A DNA stretch of 11,452 nucleotides from SSS58A sp041648155 (GTDB lineage Bacteria > Krumholzibacteriota > Krumholzibacteriia > Krumholzibacteriales > Krumholzibacteriaceae): positions 1-11,452 of the forward strand of contig JBAZPL010000080.1 of the NCBI GenBank assembly GCA_041648155.1, written 5' to 3'. This document shows, one piece after another, positions 6,994-11,452 of this stretch. The notes under the pieces were generated by a model that searched no databases, was not told the origin of the DNA, and saw only the letters and a list, made by a program, of their open reading frames with translations. The stretch's first letter is position 1; every line of letters begins with the position of its first letter. A program made the translations under genes and the position numbers.

Positions 6994-8402
6994 CAGTCGA
7001 CCCTCCGCGGCGAGGCGCCTCGCGCCTCTCCGATCGATTCGATAATCTTTTCCATGTGCATTCCCCGCGAGCCCTTGATGAGAACAGCGTCCCCCGGCGC
7101 GAGAAGCTCGTTCAGATACCCGGCGAGCTTCGCGGCGTCGAGAAAATGGGTGATGTGCTCGGGCGATTTCCGCTGTTCGGCGGCCGCTCGATTGAGCTCG
7201 ACCGTTTCCGCGCCCATCGTGAAGATGCCGTCGACCTTCGTCCTGCCGCAGGAGACGCCCGCCTCGCGGTGCAGATCCGCGCTCGAAAGCCCAAGCTCGA
7301 GCATGTCGCCGAGCACAAGCCAGCGCCTCCCCCGCGCCGGAATCTCCATGAAGGCGTCGACCGCGGCCCTGAGCGAGGCCGGATTCGAGTTGTAGGTTTC
7401 GTCGAAGAACAAAATACCCTCGAGATCGAGGAGCACGCCTCTTCCCGAATGCACGGGCGCTTCGAGAACGGCGGAGGCGATCTCTTCGGGCGAAACGCCG
7501 ATGATCGAACCGACGACCGCCGCGGCGGCCGCGTTGAGCACGTGATGCTTTCCGTAGCGCGCGACCTCGATCCCGATGTCGCCGATGCGGAACCGGTAGC
7601 CGCCCGATTCACGCTTCTCGATATTCACGATCCGGCGATCGGCGCGCTCCGAGAAACCGAAAGTGAGGGTGCGCGCCTTCGTGCGCTCCCTGAGAAAATC
7701 GACGAACTCGTCGTCGGCGGGAAGCACCGCGGTTCCCTCTCCCGGGAGCGCCTCGAGCAGCTCCGCCTTGGCGGCGGCCACTCCCTTGAGCGAGCCGAAA
7801 TGCTCGAGATGCGCCGGGCCGACGTTCGTCACGACTCCGATATCCGGTTTCGCGATGCCGGTGAGCATCTTGATCTCTTTTCGATGGTTGGCCCCCATCT
7901 CCGTCACGCAGATATCCTCGCTCCCGTCCATGCCGAGAATCGTGAGCGGGAGCCCGATGTGATTGTTCAGATTCCCCGGCGTCGCGTGAACGGTGAAGCG
8001 CTTCGCGACGATCGCGGCGATGAAATCCTTCGTCCCCGTTTTTCCACTGCTCCCCGTGACGGCGATCACGCGCGGATTCACGAGCGCGCGATACGCCGCG
8101 GCGAGCGCCTGAAGACCCGCGAGCGTGTCCTCCACGGCGAAAACGGGAATCGTCCCCGCGATTCGCGCGGCCTCGGCCTTCCGGCCGGAAGAGACGAGAA
8201 GCGCCGCGGCTCCCTTCCCGATCGCCGCGTCAAGGTAGTCGTGCCCGTCGGCGAGCGAGCCCTTCAGGGCGATAAAGAGCCGGGCTTCGCAGTCTTCTCT
8301 CGTATCGATCGAGACGCCTTCTATCGCGCCGGCACCCGGATCTCCTCCGCGGTAACCCGCGGCGGCGAGAGCGCCCGCAACCCATCGCAGTTCAGCCCTG
8401 AT
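6993..8402 (-). CDS. murF: UDP-MurNAc-tripeptide--D-Ala-D-Ala ligase MurF (start codon uncertain)
   Basis: Cytoplasmic ATP-dependent ligase that adds D-Ala-D-Ala to complete UDP-MurNAc-pentapeptide. Counting from 8402 it has 469 residues, normal for MurF. Motifs in order are SIDTR in the N-terminal domain (about 31-35), the ATP loop GSSGKTGTK (117-125), NNHIGLP (146-152), EMGANHRKEI (168-177), TNVGPAHLEHFGS (192-204), DETYNSNP (334-341), LGDMLELG (364-371) and KGSRG (443-447). The start is the oddity: there is no ATG, GTG or TTG where one is expected. The best Shine-Dalgarno (GGGAGG, 8409-8414) sits six bases before an ATC at 8400-8402, which would give (M)RAELRWVAGAL, a good family fit. Alternatives are CTG at 8390, or GTG at 8462, which adds 20 unrelated residues inside murE. 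With the ATC the gene overlaps murE by 11 bases. Its stop overlaps the mraY start as TGATG. Function is certain; the start is not. Confidence 0.96.
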   Translation of the reverse strand: MRAELRWVAGALAAAGYRGGDPGAGAIEGVSIDTREDCEARLFIALKGSLADGHDYLDAAIGKGAAALLVSSGRKAEAARIAGTIPVFAVEDTLAGLQALAAAYRALVNPRVIAVTGSSGKTGTKDFIAAIVAKRFTVHATPGNLNNHIGLPLTILGMDGSEDICVTEMGANHRKEIKMLTGIAKPDIGVVTNVGPAHLEHFGSLKGVAAAKAELLEALPGEGTAVLPADDEFVDFLRERTKARTLTFGFSERADRRIVNIEKRESGGYRFRIGDIGIEVARYGKHHVLNAAAAAVVGSIIGVSPEEIASAVLEAPVHSGRGVLLDLEGILFFDETYNSNPASLRAAVDAFMEIPARGRRWLVLGDMLELGLSSADLHREAGVSCGRTKVDGIFTMGAETVELNRAAAEQRKSPEHITHFLDAAKLAGYLNELLAPGDAVLIKGSRGMHMEKIIESIGEARGASPRRVD

Positions 8403-9876
8403 GGTCCACCTCCCGGCCGCGAAGCGCCTCTTCGGCCTCGAGAGCGTCGTTGAACGGAACACGCCCGTCCCGGCAGATCTGTTCGTTCTCGTGGCCTTTT
8501 CCGGCGATGACGACGAGATCTCCCTCCCCGGCGGCCCCGACGGCCCCGCGGATCGCGGAGCGCCGATCCCTGACGACGTGGACCGGCACCCCGCTCGTTC
8601 CTACGCCGTCGAGTATCTCCCGCACGATCCTGTCCGGATCCTCGGTGCGCGGGTTGTCGTCGGTGATGAAAACGATATTGCTCAGGCGGGCGGCGATCCC
8701 TCCCATCATCGGACGCTTTCCTTTGTCCCGGTCGCCGCCGCAACCGAATACGGTCACGATTGCGCGGGGACGGAGCTCCCTGCAGAAATTGAGGAGCTTT
8801 TCAAGCGCGTCGGGCGTGTGCGCGTAATCGACGACGACCGTGGGGCCCCGGCCGATGGAGACGACCTGAAACCGTCCCGGCACCTGGGCGACGTTCTCGA
8901 GGCCCATCTTGATCCGGTCGATATCGACGCCGAGCGCGTGGGCGCAGGCGGCGGCGGTAAGCGCGTTGTACACCGAGATCGTTCCGAGAAGCTTGAGATC
9001 GAGGTGGCCGCGCCCGGATCCGATGACGAGATCGAAGCGCGTGCCCTTGAGATTCGCCTTGAGCCCTTCCGCGCGAACGTCCGCCGACGATGAGAGTCCG
9101 AACGAAAGACTCGGGCCCGCGAAACGCTTCGCGACGCGCGCGACCTCGGGATCGTCGATGTTGTACACGAACGTCCCCGGCCGCTTTTTCCGTCCGGATT
9201 CAACGAGGGTTCGCACGAACGACTCTTTCGCCTCGATGTACTTTTCGACGGTGACGTGATAGTCGAGGTGGTCGCGCGTCACGTTCGTGAACGCGCCGAC
9301 GTCGAACTCGAGCCCCGCGATCCTCCCCTGCTCCGCCGCGTGCGAGCTCACCTCCATGACGGTCGAGCGGCACCCCTGCTTCAGGAAACCATCCATGACG
9401 CGGTAGAGATCGACGGCCCCCGGCGTCGTGTTGCGCACCGAGGCGAGCTCGTCGGAGTCGCCGTAACCGATCGTGCCGATGATGCCGCACGGTCCGTGCG
9501 CGATATTCATGATCGAGCGCAGGAGAAAGGCGCTCGATGTCTTGCCGTTCGTTCCCGTGATGCCGGCGAGCCGGAGACGGGACGCGGGATCCCCGAAGAA
9601 CCGTTTCGCCATGAGCGCCGCGGCGAGAGACGACTCACGGACAACGACCGTGGGAATCGATCCCTCGCCGGCATGCTCGACGACGAGCGCGGAGGCGCCC
9701 TTCCGGACCGCTTCCTCGACGAACGCGTGTCCATCCGCCGCATGTCCCCGTATCGCGACGAAGCAATCGCCCGCCTTGAGCGAGCGCGAGTCGGTGGCGA
9801 TGCCGGTCACATCGACGTCGCAAAAGGCGAGGCGCTTCGAGATGTCGATTTCCTCAATAAGATAGGAGAGCTTCAA
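8392..9876 (-). CDS. murE: UDP-MurNAc-tripeptide synthetase MurE, meso-diaminopimelate type
   Basis: Cytoplasmic ATP-dependent ligase adding the third stem-peptide residue to UDP-MurNAc-L-Ala-D-Glu. From the TTG at 9876 it has 494 residues, normal for MurE. Visible landmarks are the N-terminal substrate domain with TDSR (about 29-31), the ATP loop GITGTNGKTS (105-114), TNVTRDHLDYH (197-207) followed by lysine 217 at the position usually carbamoylated, GCGGDRDKGKRP (378-389), DNPR (407-410, bases 8647-8658) and AGKGHE (458-463). DNPR is the known signature of enzymes that select meso-diaminopimelate rather than L-lysine. The frame is open upstream to a GTG at 10035, but that part overlaps ftsI and resembles no MurE. 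The TTG has GGAG seven bases upstream and gives the family-like start KLSYLIEEI, so it is preferred. Its TTG overlaps the ftsI TGA by two bases, which suggests coupled translation. The 3' end probably overlaps murF. Confidence 0.97.
   Translation of the reverse strand: MKLSYLIEEIDISKRLAFCDVDVTGIATDSRSLKAGDCFVAIRGHAADGHAFVEEAVRKGASALVVEHAGEGSIPTVVVRESSLAAALMAKRFFGDPASRLRLAGITGTNGKTSSAFLLRSIMNIAHGPCGIIGTIGYGDSDELASVRNTTPGAVDLYRVMDGFLKQGCRSTVMEVSSHAAEQGRIAGLEFDVGAFTNVTRDHLDYHVTVEKYIEAKESFVRTLVESGRKKRPGTFVYNIDDPEVARVAKRFAGPSLSFGLSSSADVRAEGLKANLKGTRFDLVIGSGRGHLDLKLLGTISVYNALTAAACAHALGVDIDRIKMGLENVAQVPGRFQVVSIGRGPTVVVDYAHTPDALEKLLNFCRELRPRAIVTVFGCGGDRDKGKRPMMGGIAARLSNIVFITDDNPRTEDPDRIVREILDGVGTSGVPVHVVRDRRSAIRGAVGAAGEGDLVVIAGKGHENEQICRDGRVPFNDALEAEEALRGREVDHQG
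8400..8414 (-). promoter_or_regulatory. Strong Shine-Dalgarno upstream of a putative ATC start of murF
   Basis: The minus strand reads GGGAGG (8409-8414), six bases, then ATC (8400-8402). Spacing and strength fit a genuine initiation site, and the downstream reading matches the MurF N-terminus, yet ATC is an extremely rare start codon. The competing CTG at 8388-8390 is 18 bases from this Shine-Dalgarno and has only a weak AGGG five bases upstream. Confidence 0.5.
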
Positions 9877-11452
9877 TCCAGTGCTCCGTTCGCCATTTCG
9901 GCGGTCCGAATCGGTACTTCGCTCCGCGGATTGCAGATGAGTATCACTCTGCCGAGCCGAGAGAGGAGCGCTCCCGCCGGCGGATCCTGACGCTCGACGA
10001 TTCCGAAGCCGCGCACGATGCAGTCGAGGCCGCACGAAAGGAGCAGCCTCCGCGCTTCACGGATCGACAATCCCGCGACGTCGGGGACGCTCCGCGACGA
10101 TTCGGATTCCGCTGCCGCGGCGCGGACCATGAGCTTTATCTCTTCCCTTCGGCCGACCATGGTGCCGGGATCGGGAGTCTGCGAAAAAACGACACCCTTG
10201 ACGTCGGGGCATTGCACGGTCAGGCCGCGCTCCGAGGCGAGGTCGATCGCCTCGTCCGTCGACAGGCGAAGAAAATTCGGCACGCGTCTCGAATTGCCCG
10301 ATTTCCCGTCGACCGCGATGTTCGCGCTCGCCGCGTCGCAGAAGAGATCGGTCGACAGATTGATGCCCTCGACGATCTTGCCGAAAACGGGCGCAGCCGA
10401 CTCGGCTCCCCAGATATAGGGATACACCGGTTCGTCGAGCACGACGATGCACACGATCCGGGGATCGCGGGCCGGCGCGAAGCCGATGAAGCTCACGACG
10501 TACTTCTTCTCCTGGTAGCCGCCATTGACGACTTTCTGCGACGTTCCCGTTTTTCCCGCGACCGCGATGCCGTTCACCGATGCTTTCTTCCCCGTTCCTT
10601 TGAGAACGACCTCCGCGCAGAAATCCCTCATCGTCGCCGCGGTGCGGTCCGAAAAAGCCTTTCTGACCGTGACGACCGGGAATTTCCGAACGGCGGAGTT
10701 TCGCGCGTCCCGCTCCTCGAGGGCAATCCGCGGGGCGAGAAGGGTGCCCCCGTTGGCGAGGGCGCCGTACACCATCGCCATCTGTAGGGGAGTGACCCCG
10801 ATTTCATGCCCGATCGCGATGCTCGGCAACGAACGCGCCGACCAGAAGCGAGGCTCCCGGAGCGTGCCGCGTGATTCCGCGGGGAGGTCGATCCCCGTCC
10901 TGCCGCCGAATCCGAGACGGAGGATATGACGGTAGAACTCGGCAGGGGGCGCAGCGAGCGCCGCCTTGATCGTGCAGATGTTGCTCGAGTACACGAACGA
11001 TTCCTTGAAACTGAGCCAGCCGTACTCGTGATCGTCATGGAAGGTCCCGAAATCGAATACCGCCTTGCCGTTTTCGCCGAAAAACGCGTCGTACGGATCC
11101 ACCTTCCCCGTTTCGAGGAGATAGGAGTCGGTGATGAGCTTGAAGGTCGAACCCGGTTCATAGATGCAGTTGATCGAGCGCAGCGCGAAGCCGTCGATTA
11201 TGTCCGCGTTCCGCGACACCTCGCGCCTCGGCTGTTCGGAAATCGCGAGCACGTCCCCCGTCGCCGGCTCGACGACGATCGCCATGCCGCCCGCGGCGCC
11301 GTAGCGTTCGATCGCCGTTTCGAGCTCGAAATCAACGATCGCCTGGATCCGCGTATCGATCGTGAGATAGAGATCGTTGCCGTTCCGCGGCATGCGGCCC
11401 GGCGCGTTAACCGGCTGGAAAGCCTTGCGGTCGCCCGAAAGCCGGCTCTCGA
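9873..11452 (-). CDS. ftsI: Septal peptidoglycan transpeptidase FtsI (class B PBP) with two PASTA domains; 5' end outside the window
   Basis: Class B penicillin-binding protein that cross-links septal peptidoglycan in the periplasm, normally partnered with FtsW. The frame stays open to position 11452, so the N-terminal membrane anchor and most of the pedestal domain lie outside; about 525 residues are visible. Transpeptidase motifs are intact. The SxxK motif (STFK) has its nucleophilic serine codon at 11148-11150, SxN (SSN) lies at 10980-10988, and KTG (in GKTGTSQK) at 10545-10553. The stretch ending in DLYLTID near the visible start is the usual entry to the transpeptidase domain. After this domain come two PASTA repeats, roughly 10122-10289 (VPNFLRLSTDEAI...) and 9927-10094 (VPDVAGLSIREAR...). 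Such repeats occur in Gram-positive PBP2x/SpoVD and in FtsI of several diderm phyla. The internal ATG at 11393 is not the real start, because PBP-like sequence continues upstream of it. The stop overlaps the murE start. Family assignment is certain; the FtsI rather than SpoVD-like name rests on gene order. Confidence 0.96.
   Translation of the reverse strand, partial: ESRLSGDRKAFQPVNAPGRMPRNGNDLYLTIDTRIQAIVDFELETAIERYGAAGGMAIVVEPATGDVLAISEQPRREVSRNADIIDGFALRSINCIYEPGSTFKLITDSYLLETGKVDPYDAFFGENGKAVFDFGTFHDDHEYGWLSFKESFVYSSNICTIKAALAAPPAEFYRHILRLGFGGRTGIDLPAESRGTLREPRFWSARSLPSIAIGHEIGVTPLQMAMVYGALANGGTLLAPRIALEERDARNSAVRKFPVVTVRKAFSDRTAATMRDFCAEVVLKGTGKKASVNGIAVAGKTGTSQKVVNGGYQEKKYVVSFIGFAPARDPRIVCIVVLDEPVYPYIWGAESAAPVFGKIVEGINLSTDLFCDAASANIAVDGKSGNSRRVPNFLRLSTDEAIDLASERGLTVQCPDVKGVVFSQTPDPGTMVGRREEIKLMVRAAAAESESSRSVPDVAGLSIREARRLLLSCGLDCIVRGFGIVERQDPPAGALLSRLGRVILICNPRSEVPIRTAEMANGALD
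9874..9887 (-). promoter_or_regulatory. Ribosome binding site and TTG start of murE, overlapping the ftsI stop
   Basis: On the minus strand GGAG (9884-9887) lies seven bases before TTG (9874-9876). The TTG shares two bases with the ftsI TGA (9873-9875). No ATG or GTG occurs at a family-consistent position, so this site decides the murE start. That translation is coupled to ftsI is inferred. Confidence 0.7.

Noticed and set aside
7056..8453. Plus-strand open frame (465 codons) opposite murF
   Set aside because: Antisense to intact murF; same GC-driven artefact as the other opposite-strand frames.
9877..10035. N-terminal extension of murE to the GTG at 10035
   Set aside because: It overlaps the second PASTA domain of ftsI, resembles no MurE sequence, and the TTG at 9876 has a proper Shine-Dalgarno.

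Overview
The window holds one uninterrupted block of the division and cell-wall (dcw) cluster. Every gene is on the minus strand, so transcription runs from position 11452 towards position 1. In transcription order the genes are ftsI (5' end cut off by the window), murE, murF, mraY, murD, ftsW, murG, murC, ftsQ, and possibly the first 11 bases of the next gene, where ftsA would be expected. Essentially all the sequence is coding. The largest gap is about 62 bases, between mraY and murD. No RNA gene, mobile element, CRISPR array or foreign insert is visible.

The products form one pathway. MurC, MurD, MurE and MurF add L-Ala, D-Glu, the third residue and D-Ala-D-Ala to UDP-MurNAc in the cytoplasm. 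MraY links the finished pentapeptide to undecaprenyl phosphate at the membrane (lipid I), and MurG adds GlcNAc (lipid II). FtsW polymerises lipid II into glycan and FtsI cross-links it at the septum. FtsQ is the bitopic divisome scaffold protein. MurE carries the DNPR motif of meso-diaminopimelate-adding enzymes, so the peptidoglycan is predicted to be of the mDAP type.

The junctions are very tight. There are ATGA overlaps at murC/ftsQ and possibly murG/murC, a TGATG overlap at murF/mraY, a TTG start inside the ftsI stop region for murE, and longer overlaps at murE/murF and murD/ftsW. Translational coupling along a polycistronic mRNA is likely. No internal promoter or intrinsic terminator was recognised. 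Only the mraY-murD gap contains a clear structure, a perfect 8-bp GC-rich hairpin.

The DNA is GC-rich (by eye about 60-65%; not computed), which opens long meaningless frames on the opposite strand. The source is a bacterium with mDAP peptidoglycan. FtsI has two C-terminal PASTA domains, murC is directly followed by ftsQ with no murB or ddl between them, and MurG has an IQEQNS motif. Together these recall FCB-type or related deep-branching GC-rich diderm lineages rather than Escherichia-like bacteria, but this placement is a weak inference. I found no undescribed system here. The items most worth a second look are the apparent lack of a canonical start codon for murF, atypical signature residues in FtsW, and the mraY-murD hairpin.
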